Positions 35,361 to 46,282 of a DNA stretch of 64,000 bases are shown one piece after another. Both the position numbers and the translations under genes were made by a program. This stretch comes from Akanthomyces muscarius (Eukaryota > Ascomycota > Sordariomycetes > Hypocreales > Cordycipitaceae): positions 744,001 to 808,000 of the forward strand of contig NC_079243.1 in the NCBI RefSeq assembly GCF_028009165.1, read 5' to 3'. Each line of letters starts with the position of its first letter. Position 1 is the stretch's first letter. A model generated the notes under the pieces. It was not told the origin of the DNA. It was given only the letters and a program-made list of their open reading frames with translations, and did no database searches.

Positions 35361-36212
35361 ATGGCGGCTACAGCTAAATGGTTGCATGTCTGGGAGCTTT
35401 GGGGCGAGTCCATCGACTCCAAAGACGCTGCCGAGACGATCTGGGAAAAAAAGAAACTTGTTCTAGGGGCCTACAACGGCTACGCGGCCTTCATTGGGGA
35501 TCTTTCGCTGAGCGATAGAGGTGAATGGGCTGCGGGAGAATACAAAAACCTGGACGACGCCACGTTCAACGAAGCCGTGGCTGCCATGCGCCGTGTACCC
35601 GATTCTGGCATTTACCCTTTGTTCGAAGATGGGCTCACACAGTTTGATCCTAGTTCTGTGCACGAGGGGAGCTATTGCCTCAAATCCCCCGATGCTACGC
35701 AGTGGGATGAAGGCGACTTTGCCGCCAACATTTTACTGTCTGAAGCACGAACTAATGAGATCTTCCTCTCGAGGCCACATCGTCACCTCGGAGCGTATTT
35801 TGGCTGTGTCGTACATGACGGCCGAATTGTTCGCCTCGCTTTTCCACAATATGTGGAAACACTGGACGATCGCATCCAAAAGTTGGAGCGGAACGGCATC
35901 GAACGTTTGAAGACTGACGAGAGGGAAAAGTGCATGCGCACGATCGGAGCAGCTGTGACTCATTTACACTCTCTTGGTTACGGCCACAACGACATATCTG
36001 CCACAAATATCATGTTTGACGAAGGTGGTGACGCCCTCCTGCTTGGCGTGGGTTCTTGCACTCGACTTGGAGAAAATATAAAGAAGGGAGGCGTGGCCGG
36101 TGGTTGGAGAGGACCTATGCTTTGGGGACAAGAGTTTAACAAGTCGTCAGTGGAGTGTGACTGGGCATGTCTCAAGTATATTGACGAGTGGCTATCTGGC
36201 ATGCAAAGTTAA
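35361..36212 (+). CDS. Degenerate protein-kinase-like protein
   Basis: A single exon of 283 residues. The catalytic loop GHNDISATNIMF (about residues 210-221) has the Asp and Asn of an active kinase, but the following DFG motif has become GVG (LLGVGSC), so the metal-binding Asp is missing. The N-lobe lacks an obvious glycine loop; a region starting around residue 140 (SRPHRHLGAYFGCVVHDGRI) resembles the beta-3 to alpha-C area of fungal kinase-like proteins. It is shorter than a complete kinase domain with flanks. It may be a pseudokinase. I see no frameshift. Confidence 0.7.
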   Translation: MAATAKWLHVWELWGESIDSKDAAETIWEKKKLVLGAYNGYAAFIGDLSLSDRGEWAAGEYKNLDDATFNEAVAAMRRVPDSGIYPLFEDGLTQFDPSSVHEGSYCLKSPDATQWDEGDFAANILLSEARTNEIFLSRPHRHLGAYFGCVVHDGRIVRLAFPQYVETLDDRIQKLERNGIERLKTDEREKCMRTIGAAVTHLHSLGYGHNDISATNIMFDEGGDALLLGVGSCTRLGENIKKGGVAGGWRGPMLWGQEFNKSSVECDWACLKYIDEWLSGMQS

Positions 36213-36845
36213 GCGTCAGTGACAAGAATATATACCTCACTTTAGCACTGCGTAACAATACGTGCTTGGTCAGTGGGAAAGAGGAGAGCGGCTTGGTGAA
36301 GTGAGTGTGCACAAGAGAGTCGGAAGTTTTTAGTGCTTTCAAGTGTGAACTGCATTGGCAAGTGATACTTGAATCTAGTGCTTTTGTTCCGGTATATCAG
36401 TAATCGAGACAAGAATAAAAATAAAAAGTAAATCTAGATGGCGTCTACTTTTCTTTGCACCACCCCTCGTTGCCTCCCTGCGATGCTGCGACAAGCTGCG
36501 CCACATCCGCGCCACCCCGCTGTGGCGTTGCGCTGTCCTCCCGCAAGTGTAGCCCCGCGAAGAAAATCCAGGAGCAACCTCGACACTCTCTTCCCAGCGC
36601 GCTCGTGCGTTTCACTCATTACGCAGAGGAAGCCGCTGTGAGGAACTGGACGGATTCATCGTATAGAGGATCATTTGAAGGTTTTCATGCATCACATCAC
36701 TCTCTTTGTCACGATCCACGACCTGACGACATTTACGATTTACGAAACCCGCTACGACTTTGTTTGCTTCTTCCGTCAGGGAACAAGCGGCATCTAGAAA
36801 CACTGAGGAATTCGAAAGAAATTACACCCACCCCCTCCGTTCGGT
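36213..36845. other. Intergenic region upstream of the STRAP-like gene
   Basis: About 630 bases; no gene or repeat of note. Confidence 0.55.
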
Positions 36846-38026
36846 ATGGCTATCGATGTCCCTCGCCAATACGTGCCTTTGACATGCCACGGGCATTCTC
36901 GCCCTGTGCCGCACATTGGCTTCTCCAACCTGGAAAAGGAGGAGACGTACTACCTGATCTCTGCCTGCAAAGGTAAGCGCCTCGCACTTTGCTACTTTTC
37001 CTTGCTGACGGTCTTAGATGGTAATCCTATGCTTCGCGATGGAGTCACTGGAGATTGGTTAGTCGACCGGTTTCGCGTCATCAACCAGGCTAATAAAGTA
37101 GGATCGGCACATTCATCGGCCACAAGGGAGCTGTTTGGCAGGCGAGACTGAGTCCCGACGCATCGAATGCTGCCACCGCCTCGGCCGACTTTACTGCGTA
37201 CGTTCCTCTTGTCGACGAGAAATCCCGTTACTGACAGGAGTGCAGCAAGATCTGGGACACCCACACCGGCGAGATACTCTACACCCTTCAGCACGACCAC
37301 ATCGTTCGAGCCGTCGCATACCCTCCCGACAACTCCGACCTCGTTGCCACTGGCGGCATGGAAAAGAAGTTGCGCGTCTTTGACCTGTCTGAGCTCGCCG
37401 TCTCTAGCCCTGGCTCTGCAGTAACGATTCCGGCGTCTGCTGGCTTTGAGATTGGCGAAGGCATTCATACCGACTCGATCAAATTCATCTGCTGGACCCA
37501 GGATCCCAATGTCATCATCACTGCGTCTGGAAAAACGCTTCGATGGCTTGATCTCCCGAGTCGCGCCTGCATCCACGAAAAGGTGCTGGACGGCGAGATC
37601 AAATCCTGCGAGATGATTTCTCTGTGCCCCAGCGTCTCATCGCCCAACGACATCGGAGGGGGAAAGCCTGTACTCGCTGTGGCGGCTGGCAAGACGGCCT
37701 ACTTCTGGGGCGAGGAGCGAGCCATGACTGAACTCAAGCACATTACTTTACCAAATTCGATCGCCAGTGTTGCTCTGGATATCAAGGGACGCAAGCTAGT
37801 CGTTGGAGAGGAGCCTGGCACCTGGGCCAAGGTTATTCGCTACGACGACGAGGTGGAATTGGATACCCACAAGGGCCACCACGGCCCTATCTGGTCTATC
37901 GCCTTTTCGCCCGACGGCAAGCTGTACGCAACGGGGTCTGAGGACGGCACAATCAAGATGTGGAAGAACTGCGACGGATTTTATGGACTCTGGCGCGGTG
38001 CTGGCACGGAACGCTCAGGGGAATAG
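36846..38026 (+). CDS. STRAP/Unrip-like WD40 protein
   Basis: Four exons, 36846-36972, 37018-37057, 37102-37197 and 37246-38026, give 347 residues. The second exon is only 40 bases. The protein is made almost entirely of WD40 blades: LISACKDGNPMLRDG near the start, TASADFTAKIWDTHTGE, SGKTLRWLDL and, at the end, GSEDGTIKMWKNC. This order and the ending FYGLWRG match serine-threonine kinase receptor-associated protein (STRAP/Unrip), which works with the SMN complex in animals. Fungal orthologues usually end near here. Directly after the TAG stop the same frame stays open for 66 more codons (see findings). Confidence 0.88.
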
Positions 38027-38227
38027 AGACTCTCTGAAAAGGGAAGCCATCACGTCTCGGGCATTGACAGCAACTGCTCACGCGGTCGCACCTTTACGCC
38101 CAGAAGCAGCCGCGAATCGGATGTCAGCTTCGAGACGCCAACGGACACTCCCGATAGCTCGCTAGCGACGGTCAAGAGCGATGACTACGAGTCGCCTCTG
38201 AGCCAGCGCTCGACCGACTTGAGCTAA
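38027..38227 (+). other. Open in-frame extension behind the STRAP stop codon
   Basis: Starting right after the TAG at 38024-38026, the same frame runs 66 codons to a TAA at 38225-38227. Its composition is typical of a disordered acidic/Ser-Thr tail (SFETPTDTPDSS, KSDDYESPLSQRS). It could be a relic of a longer protein cut by a nonsense change, a readthrough tail, or chance. Confidence 0.4.
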
Positions 38228-39065
38228 AGTCAGATTATTTGATACACGAAACGTTGCTGCAGTTGTACAATGACAAGATACATGTTAGATTAAAGCGCTA
38301 GACAGCTAGAAGCGGCCCAGAGCGTGTAATATATTATCCTTGCTATAACCTATCAGAGCTACAATCAATTTGATGCTGTTGTTCACACCTGTTTTTTTGT
38401 AGTCTATAATGTCTTTTCGTGTCTTGATTTCGTTCAAAAGTGGCCGTAGGTCGTAGGTCACTGCTTTCTCATGCAGGTCCGCATTCACAGCGAAGAAAAT
38501 TCCTATTAAGAGTTGGGGCCGCTATTGATCCCGCCGCAAGCTTGGCCAGCCTACCATGTCTAGGATGTGTCGTCATCGGGGATTTGAAAGCCGCTTTCGA
38601 ACCAGAATACACCATCGGGGCAGCTTGAGATAGATTTTGCGAGGTCTAGCTAAGCAGCGACAGGCTGGCCGCCGTTTGAGTCAGGAGAATATGCTCGTCA
38701 GAATTTTCTGTGATTGTTCTCTCTAGTGATAAAGACCTTACAACCTCTGCTTTCTAAGAAACTCAACGCAGTTTATCAATCCCTTACCCCTCGATCCTAG
38801 AATGGCGCTGGCACCAGAACAGCTACTATCAATGAACCGCAGTCTTGAAACCGCGAAAGTCTGTATGGGCATGAAGCCGTTTGCGTTGAACAATTTCAAG
38901 GTCATTATCCATCCCTGAAACAATTTACCTGCTGTTTGAGTGTCGTAGTGGTCGAGGTGTGGCTTGCCAGTGTCCACTCCCGAGCCGGTGAGGTCGTCAT
39001 CGGCCAGCAAACTTGGGCCCATCGTTTGAGAACCATGGTCTTGGTCTGCACAAAGCAACGAGTAG
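38228..39065. other. Intergenic region between STRAP-like and coiled-coil genes
   Basis: About 840 bases. A minus-strand stretch at about 38930-39058 in a frame next to the coiled-coil gene has protein-like residues (LADDDLTGSGVDTGK) and might be an extra exon, but no intron with acceptable length and phase connects it. Confidence 0.45.
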
Positions 39066-39404
39066 CTACGCGTACCTCCTTCTTTTGATTCCTCTCTTTG
39101 GAGAAGGCACCGTCTTGTCCCAGGCCGTATTCCAATCTTCCATAATCACGTCGGCCCCTCCCGTTTTGCAGTCGCTCTTGGCGGCAACCTCGCCATGTTC
39201 CTGAGGTTGCTTTCGTTTATCGCTCGTGGCAATATTTGCATCAAAATCTCTGTTGTACCTGCGTAGGCGCTCTTCTATTTCCTCGTATTCGCGATAAAGC
39301 TCAAAGCTTTCCTGGTTACTGTTATGGGCTAGCATCTTCTCGTATAGTTCGACTTTTCGTGCGTTGAGGTACGAGACCATCATCGCGGATGACGAGTCAG
39401 ACAT
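39066..39404 (-). CDS. Small coiled-coil protein, unrecognised
   Basis: A single exon of 112 residues from the ATG at 39404; an in-frame ATG at 39458 would add 18 residues. Residues about 10-50 are heptad-like with charged residues (ELYEKMLAHNSNQESFELYR) and suggest a coiled coil. The C-terminus is basic (KRGIKRRRYA). I do not recognise a family. Codon use looks normal for the window. Confidence 0.5.
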   Translation of the reverse strand: MSDSSSAMMVSYLNARKVELYEKMLAHNSNQESFELYREYEEIEERLRRYNRDFDANIATSDKRKQPQEHGEVAAKSDCKTGGADVIMEDWNTAWDKTVPSPKRGIKRRRYA

Positions 39405-39654
39405 TCTCAAAGGTTCGGTATGCTGGGGTGTGGATTTCGCAGTGGAAAAGATTTGCAAGACTTGAAGATCGCGCTTGCTTTATAATGTGGTCATTCGGTC
39501 CGTACTACCGGGCCGCGGTGTACCATTGTGACCACCCGTGTACCGCTATATACGAATGATTCAGAGCACATCAATTTGCTAGCCATCGTGCAGTATGCCT
39601 TTTTTCATGTTTCATCAAATGTATTATTATTAATATTAGATATTGTCATTATTA

Positions 39655-40542
39655 TTATGTGGTATATTTGTACAGCTCCAGCGACGACGCCTCGTCGCCT
39701 GGCAACTCAGCCGGCCGTTCTGCCTCCCTCCTTTGTCTATTCTTCTTTCTTCGGTAGCACACGCAGCAGCATATACAGCCCGTAATGAGCAGAAACCCGA
39801 TTACAGTCGGTAGCACAATGGCAATGTACACCAGCCCATCGTACTGGTGCTTGTCCGGCGAGTCCTGCAAGCTTCTGCATTTCTTGCGACCTGTGGCCTC
39901 TGAGCCGGGAGTCCACGTAGGTATTTGCACGTCGTAGCAGAGATCCATAGACGGCGGCTGGGGTGTCAGAGTCGGAGCATCTTTGGCCATCCACTCAATT
40001 TGCCACGCGGCGTGAGCGCTCACGATGAGTGTCGTGGTCGTCAGCCCAGACGTGGCGGCCTGTGTCTTGGAGACGAGCTTCGTACAGGCCGGCCCAAAGT
40101 TGGGTATGCTATAGTACGTTTCTGTCATAGAGAAACCGCTGTAGCAGCATTTACATTAGCAAGCTGTCACATATAAAGACAGTCCCTGGCTCAGTACACA
40201 CCTCGAACAACAGACGGCGTCAAAGGTGACAGAGGCAGCATCGCTGGGATTTGGATAATACTGCGGGCCATCTACTTTCAAGTTGTACGCGACCCAGTCG
40301 CTGGGGCACACGCCCGGCCGCAGGACAATGGTTGCGCCGTCTCGGTGAAGGTTGGCACCGGACGCCTGGCAGCCGGACGTGGTTTGGGGAAACGCTGCGT
40401 ACGCGGTGATATGCGTCGCATCGCCGCTCAAGCCTGTGCGGTAGGTGATTGTGGTGTCAAAACTGTCGGTACAGCTCGCCGGCACCACAAAGGGCGTTGT
40501 CAGAGCAGGCGCCGCCGCCGCGACGGTTGTCGTCGAATTCAT
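39655..40542 (-). CDS. Single-pass membrane protein, Thr/Pro-rich ectodomain
   Basis: Two exons, 40542-40202 and 40138-39655, give 274 residues. The intron has a GTGTGT donor, a GCTAATG branch site and a CAG acceptor. The start MNSTTTVAAAAPALTTPF fits a common fungal family that lacks a classical signal peptide and has a Cys-containing ectodomain (PASC, GVCPSDW, AVCCS). One membrane span lies at about residues 215-240 (IAIVLPTVIGFLLITGCICCC), followed by a basic stop YRRKKNRQRR. Such proteins are seen as surface sensors or wall-linked proteins, but their function is not known. An in-frame ATG at 40671 exists but adds nothing with family likeness. Confidence 0.72.
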
Positions 40543-41466
40543 CGGTCGACGAGAAAGATCTGCTGTGAGGCCGGGATTGGAACTGCTGGCGGAGCGACGT
40601 GGGTCTTTAAAAAGAAAAAGCTCGGCGGAAGAGCAGGCTGTAGATGGGCCGGGGTGGCTCGACAGGGCCAAGGGGCCCAGCGTAGACCAGGGGTAGCAAA
40701 CTACGGTGGGAACGGTAAGGCTTTTAATTATTCGCAGGCCGATAGTTCTGCACTAGGCAGGGGTTCTTGCGGGCAATTCTTCACAATCATCTAATCAAAT
40801 AGGGTAAAACTGATAACCTTGTAACGGCTCGATACGATTTAATGCGACTGTAGAATGGAAGCCAAGTCCCTGCAACTCTGTAAAGTAATTAATTCCAGCC
40901 TGTCACTGCCAAGTCTTGAAAGCTCTCGGCTTGCCAAAGAGCAAACAATAGGCTGCTGCAGCACGGATGTAAAACACCTCGATCAAGTGACTCGGTGGCT
41001 CGCCCTGTAATGTCGCGTTCCTTCTTGATTCTTATTAGACTGCCACGTTAACCTACTCATCGCCAGAGACCTTTTTCACCATTCAGAGACGCCGCGCCGT
41101 TTAGCCCACCGTATTAGCTCCGCGGGCAGTTCGCAAGGCGGCCTCCCAGCTAGGCACCGACCACGGCCGCTGCAGCCTTGCCACTGCAGCCAATCGGCCG
41201 CGACACATCTCACTAGGCATCAACCACATCTTCGCCAAGGCTTTGTTTTGAAAGCGGAGTGAACGCCTTGAAGAAGTATATAAAACGAGGCGTCGCGGCC
41301 GTTGAGCATGATTTATCTTTTTGTTCTTCTTCACATACCATCCCGACCATCGCTTACAGCAGACACATCGTCTACCTTGCTTCCAGTTTTACGAATACCC
41401 CGCGTATCAACTATACGTCATTTTGCCACCCAACACATCACTCAAAATCAAAACGAGGGTCCAACC
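40543..41466. promoter_or_regulatory. Divergent promoter region with a TATA box for the VIT-vWA gene
   Basis: A clear TATATAAAA lies at 41277-41285, about 180 bases before the ATG at 41467. The leader after it is pyrimidine-rich. This rules against an in-frame upstream ATG at 41308, which would lie at the probable transcription start. Confidence 0.6.
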
Positions 41467-44400
41467 ATGAATCGCTCTCGGAGAATTCCGCTGTATGCCA
41501 ATATCAACAATGGCTACTGCGGCTGCATTGTCATCTTCAAAAACGAGCACAAGTACCTACCTCTTACACAAGTCAGCGCCCACGCCACACTGCTCGCCTC
41601 CACGTCCCGCACCACTCTCACTCAAACTTTCAAAAATCCAACATCAGAGACTATCAAGGAAGCGCGCTATGTTTTTCCACTCTTTGACGGCGTCTCTGTA
41701 GTCGCATTCACGTGCACCATTGGCAAGACTGTCATCAAGGGCGTCGTCAAGTCCAAGCCCGAGGCCAAGAAGGAATTCGACGCCGCCGTGGCCAAGGGCC
41801 AGCAAGCAGGCCTACTAGAGCAGTCTGACAGAGCTTCGGATGTCTTCACTACAGCGCTAGGAAATGTCGGACCCAACGAAGAGGCCAGGGTAGAGATTAC
41901 ATATCTCGGAGAACTCAAGCACGACGCCGAGGTCGATGGGCTGCGCTACACCATGCCCACCCACATTGCTCCGCGTTACGCCGATGATTTAGTCCTGCCT
42001 ATTCCAGTCCATCAGTCAGACGTCATCACAACAGACGCGTCTTTGAGGGTCACTGTCGATGTAGACTTGGCGACTGGGGCTGCCATCAAGAGCTTGCAGT
42101 CCCCGTCACACCCCATCTCCGTCAACATCGGCACCACGTCTACACGTCCCAACGACAATCCTTCCCTGCAATATGCTTCGGCCAGCCTTACGCGCTCCGA
42201 TGGGCAGCTCGACAAGGACTTTATCGTGCAGGTATGCGCCAAAGGCCTAGGTGACCCGTCGGCCATCCTCGAGACGCACGCGACTATGCCCAACCGCAGG
42301 GCGCTCATGGCCACTCTGGTGCCACGCTTCAACCTCGCGGTGGAAAAGCCCGAGGTCGTCTTCATCTGCGACCGCAGTGGCAGTATGGACTCGGGCACGC
42401 GTCTGCCCAACCTGGTTGCGTCGCTGCAAGTCTTTCTCAAGTCACTGCCGGTCGGCGTCTTGTTCAACATTTGCAGCTTTGGCTCCTCACATTCGTTCCT
42501 ATGGCCCAAGTCGCAGCCCTATAACCAGGCGACGCTCGACGAGGCAACAGCGCATGTCAAGAGCTTTTCGGCAAACTATGGCGGCACGCGCATCCGCGAG
42601 CCTATCGAGGCTACGTTCAACAATCGCGAGCGGTCGCGAAATCTGGAAGTGTTTCTGATGACAGATGGCGAGACGTGGGATGAGAATGGCACCTTCGAAG
42701 CGATCAACCGAGCCGTCAAAGAGGCTCAAGGCGCTATCCGTCTGTTTGCACTGGGTGTCGGCGCTGATGCCAGTCACTCGCTCATTGAGGGTACGGCGCG
42801 GGCTGGCCGGGGCTTTGCGCAGTCGGTCGGCGAGAATGAAAAGATGAACAAAAAGGTCGTGCGCATGCTAAAGGGTGCCCTGACGCCGCATATCAATGAC
42901 TACAGTCTGGAGATCAAGTACGAAAAGGAGGACGACGACGAATTCGAGCTGGTGGAAAAGGTCAGCGAGTGTACTGTGGTGGACAATGGCGAGGAGCCTG
43001 AAACACAGCAACCAGCCAAGGCGTCCATTTCTTTGCACGACACATCTGTCAAGGATGAAGACCTGGAGATGCCCGACGCCAAGACGCTCCATCTCCCTAC
43101 GCTACCCACGCCGACATATCTGCAAGCTCCGCACATCATCCCTCCGCTGTTCCCCTTCAACCGCACCTCTGTCTACGTGTTGCTCTCTGATCAGGGCGCG
43201 CACCGCACGCCCAAGTCTGTCGTCCTCAAGGGGACGGCGCCCCAAGGTCCTCTGGAGCTCGAGATTCCCATCACGGCTCTCGCCGAAAAGGGCACCACCA
43301 TCCACCAACTCGCGGCGCGCAAGGCCGTGCAGGATCTGGAGGAGGGCCGCGGTTGGATCTACGAAGCCAAGCTCACGAACGGCAAGATGCTGAACGAGAC
43401 GTACGCCATGCAGATGAGCGACGTGGCGCGGGAGGCCGGTGTCAGGCTTGGCGTGGAGTACCAGGTGGTGGGCAAATGGTGCTCGTTTGTTGCTGTCAAG
43501 AAGAGGAGCAATAAGACCGCTCACGATGCATCTTTCAGTGCGGCAGAGACGGCACAGACGCCGAAGAAGAGATATGAAGACTGCGACGAGGAGGTCGTGG
43601 ACTTCGTCGAAATAGGCGACAGCTGCGACGACTGCGTGATAGACGACGGCGCGCAGCCTTTCTCGGCAACCACGCCAGGCAGCGCCGCTCCGAGGAAGAG
43701 GGCGATGGCCCAGATGTCGGCGCGCAGGTCGGCTCCAACTCGTGGCATGGCTGCGCCGCCACCACCCGCAGCACCGATATGGGCCTCAGCGGCGACTGCC
43801 AGTTTTGGCGGCCGTAGCGCGTACGGTTTCGGCGCGACATCTAGCGGCCTGTTTAGCAGCGCACAGCCGCAGCAGCAGTCGGCCGCGAGTTTCGGCGGCG
43901 GTAGTTCGTCGTCGTCGTTGTTCGGGGCGCCGGCCCCCTCGATGAACGCGGCCTCCGGTGGGCTGTTCGGGAGCGCACAGTCATCACAGCCACAACAGCA
44001 GCAGCAGATGTCACCGCCGCGACGGCAGCGAATGTCACAGCCAGGGGATGCTGCAACGCTGCAGCAGCTGCAACAGAAACAGCAGCTGCAGATGCAGATG
44101 GCCCAGCATAAGCGCCAGCAGCCACAGCAACAACAGCAGCAGCAGCAGCAGCAGCAGCAGATGGCTCAGCACGCGGTCGGCGTGAGCCAGTCTACTTTTG
44201 GCAACGCCTCCCCCAGCGGCAACGTCGACGACGACCACGACAAGACACCGCTCGAGGCCATCATCGCGCTGCAGACCTTCAGCGGCAGCTGGACATGGTC
44301 GGCGGCGCTGGAACGACTCCTGGGCGTGACGCAGGACGCAGCGAGTAAGGCGCTCCAAGTCACGTCCGAGGCGGCGACGGCGACGTTATGCGCAATGGCA

Positions 44401-44544
44401 TATCTCCAGGCGAAGCTCGCCGACGAGGAGGAGGTGTGGGAGCTGGTGGTGGATAAGGCGCGGGAGTGGCTGACGACGACGCTTTCCTTGGGAGAAGACG
44501 ACGTCAAGGCGCTGGAGGGCCAGGCACAGCAGGTTCTGGGTTGA
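41467..44544 (+). CDS. VIT and von Willebrand A domain protein with polyglutamine
   Basis: A single exon of 1025 residues. The N-terminal 140 residues form a VIT domain (LYANINNGYCGC; the TQTFKN/EARYVFPLFDG block). The vWA domain is at about 293-470 with an intact MIDAS: DRSGS near residue 299, a Thr in YGGTRI and the Asp in MTDGE. This VIT-vWA pair is shared with inter-alpha-trypsin inhibitor heavy chains, but fungal forms have no signal peptide and their role is unclear. Residues about 770-905 are low-complexity (SSLFGAPAP, GGLFGSAQ repeats) and include 12 glutamines in a row after a proline, encoded by CAG CAA CAA and nine CAG. A helical domain of about 110 residues closes the protein (LEAIIALQTFSGSWTWS). 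Confidence 0.9.
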   Translation: MNRSRRIPLYANINNGYCGCIVIFKNEHKYLPLTQVSAHATLLASTSRTTLTQTFKNPTSETIKEARYVFPLFDGVSVVAFTCTIGKTVIKGVVKSKPEAKKEFDAAVAKGQQAGLLEQSDRASDVFTTALGNVGPNEEARVEITYLGELKHDAEVDGLRYTMPTHIAPRYADDLVLPIPVHQSDVITTDASLRVTVDVDLATGAAIKSLQSPSHPISVNIGTTSTRPNDNPSLQYASASLTRSDGQLDKDFIVQVCAKGLGDPSAILETHATMPNRRALMATLVPRFNLAVEKPEVVFICDRSGSMDSGTRLPNLVASLQVFLKSLPVGVLFNICSFGSSHSFLWPKSQPYNQATLDEATAHVKSFSANYGGTRIREPIEATFNNRERSRNLEVFLMTDGETWDENGTFEAINRAVKEAQGAIRLFALGVGADASHSLIEGTARAGRGFAQSVGENEKMNKKVVRMLKGALTPHINDYSLEIKYEKEDDDEFELVEKVSECTVVDNGEEPETQQPAKASISLHDTSVKDEDLEMPDAKTLHLPTLPTPTYLQAPHIIPPLFPFNRTSVYVLLSDQGAHRTPKSVVLKGTAPQGPLELEIPITALAEKGTTIHQLAARKAVQDLEEGRGWIYEAKLTNGKMLNETYAMQMSDVAREAGVRLGVEYQVVGKWCSFVAVKKRSNKTAHDASFSAAETAQTPKKRYEDCDEEVVDFVEIGDSCDDCVIDDGAQPFSATTPGSAAPRKRAMAQMSARRSAPTRGMAAPPPPAAPIWASAATASFGGRSAYGFGATSSGLFSSAQPQQQSAASFGGGSSSSSLFGAPAPSMNAASGGLFGSAQSSQPQQQQQMSPPRRQRMSQPGDAATLQQLQQKQQLQMQMAQHKRQQPQQQQQQQQQQQQMAQHAVGVSQSTFGNASPSGNVDDDHDKTPLEAIIALQTFSGSWTWSAALERLLGVTQDAASKALQVTSEAATATLCAMAYLQAKLADEEEVWELVVDKAREWLTTTLSLGEDDVKALEGQAQQVLG
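44125..44160 (+). repeat. CAG/CAA repeat encoding 12 glutamines
   Basis: Twelve glutamine codons in a row (CAG, CAA, CAA and nine CAG). The pure CAG part is a candidate length polymorphism. Confidence 0.95.
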
Positions 44545-46007
44545 TGGGCAAGAGGGAAACCTGCGGACGTTGTTTCCGTGCGCCAAGGCACGGATCCGAG
44601 CGGGTCGATGAAGGGCAACGACTCAGCGGGCGGGTTTGGCGCATAACGCCTCAAGTGGTCTGATTCATAGCTAATAAAGACGTTGAGTAAAACACCTGTT
44701 CATTTTCGTTTATCGCTGTTTTGTGATTCGATGTCTATCTGTGACATTTGTCGCAAGTTGCCCGTTGTTGTCGAGGGACAATGGGCCGCCCAGGGGGGTC
44801 GCGTAACGGTGCCACAACGTCAATGGAATGCAGGCAGGACGACTCGACTTTAAACTTTTGTAGAATTTCTCGGTTATCAAGTCCAACATTTGTAAGCTAT
44901 GCTTGTTTTCACTCCATCTCCAAGCTTTCCAAGAAACTTGGCATAGCGCCAGCGCAGGAGGCGAGTCTGCCCGCCCTCGCATGACACGTAAGCGCCGCAA
45001 TGGTGTGTAGGCATGACTACCTCTAGCCAAGCAACCAAGCAAGGTGAACCACTCGCCTCCATGTCTAGATTTTAGATGGCGATGATCCAGCTCATCCCTC
45101 ACTGTCTCTTGCTCTGATTTTTCCTTCTTCTTTTTTGGGCCGACCTCGGCAAGCTCGTTCGCCCTTCCACGTCAGCTCGCGTGCCCTTTGTGTTGACGTC
45201 AAATTACTCCGGTGGCACATGTGTTTCTCCTCAAACCAGGCCGATCTTGAACATTTTTAGTGCATGGCTAAGCTTTTGCGGCTCCCGTCTCAGACAAGGG
45301 AAAAAAGCTGGCACATCTCCATCAATCGCCCCGTGCACGTCCAATGAGCGATCCGTGCCTGCCATGTCCCGTCCACAAAAAAGCGCGACAGCAACCCGTC
45401 CGACTTGTCCAACGCTTGGATCTAGACAGGCGATCGACAGAGCCTGCGACAGTGTGCCGGGTCTGCGCAAAAGAGAGCCATAAAAACTGGCCCATTGTTG
45501 CGAACATCACAACTTGTTCTGGAACAGAGCATCTCCACAACGGCGCTCTGCGCATGGCTTGAGGGCGCAACGCCAGGGGGCCGCTGGGCGCCGAGCTGAG
45601 AGAGGTTGACCCAGTCAACCAGTCACTCAGTCACCCAGTTCGAGTCGGGGTGGTCACTAAACGGGTCCTGTGGCCCTTGCGATTGTCTCCCCCCTCGGCC
45701 CCGTTGCCATCAGAAGCCAAGCGAAGGTTGCCAATTTTGAAGGAGGGAGGAGAACTAACTACTGGTAGGAACATGGGCCACCTTGCTTGCGCCTATCCCA
45801 GAACGAGAGAAAAACCGCGGGACCACGTTGCTAATTACCAGTAATGTAGATTGCAAAAAAGTGTAACCGTCAATCCTTCTCAAATAGTGTAGACACCCGC
45901 CCCTGCTTGACGATCATAGCATTCCCCTTTCCCTTCTGTTTTCTCGCTTCTCTCATTGCTCACTCATTAATTTGGTTTCCTTTTTTCCTGTTATTTTCCT
46001 TCTTGTT
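44545..46007. other. Intergenic region upstream of the acyltransferase gene
   Basis: About 1.5 kb with imperfect CAGTCA(A/C)CCAGT repeats near 45612-45637. No gene is supported. Confidence 0.55.
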
Positions 46008-46047
46008 AAAGTTCATCTATAAAGTTCATCTATCGGCGGTATAAAAA
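46008..46047 (+). promoter_or_regulatory. Core promoter of the acyltransferase gene with a 13-base tandem repeat
   Basis: Two perfect adjacent copies of AAAGTTCATCTAT (46008-46033) stand just before TATAAAAA at 46040-46047. The ATG is at 46283, so the leader would be about 200 bases. Confidence 0.55.
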
Positions 46048-46282
46048 ACGCCGCCAGATACGTTTGGGGCTTTCACCGAAACCCAGATCGCCCTGGCTGC
46101 GACGACGGTGACAAATCGACACCGCCAACGTCGACATTTCTCATACGTTCCTTTGCTTGATATTAACTCATCTTTGTTCCTTTATTTATTCTATTCGTTT
46201 GCTTCTTTTAATCCAAACTTGTCGTTTTTACGACAGAATCACCGGCTTCTGCAGCCCACCTCCAAACCATTCGCGCATCACA

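Noticed and set aside
41302..41466. Upstream in-frame start at 41308 for the VIT-vWA gene
   Set aside because: A TATA box at 41277-41285 places transcription start at or after this ATG, and the VIT domain begins just after the ATG at 41467.
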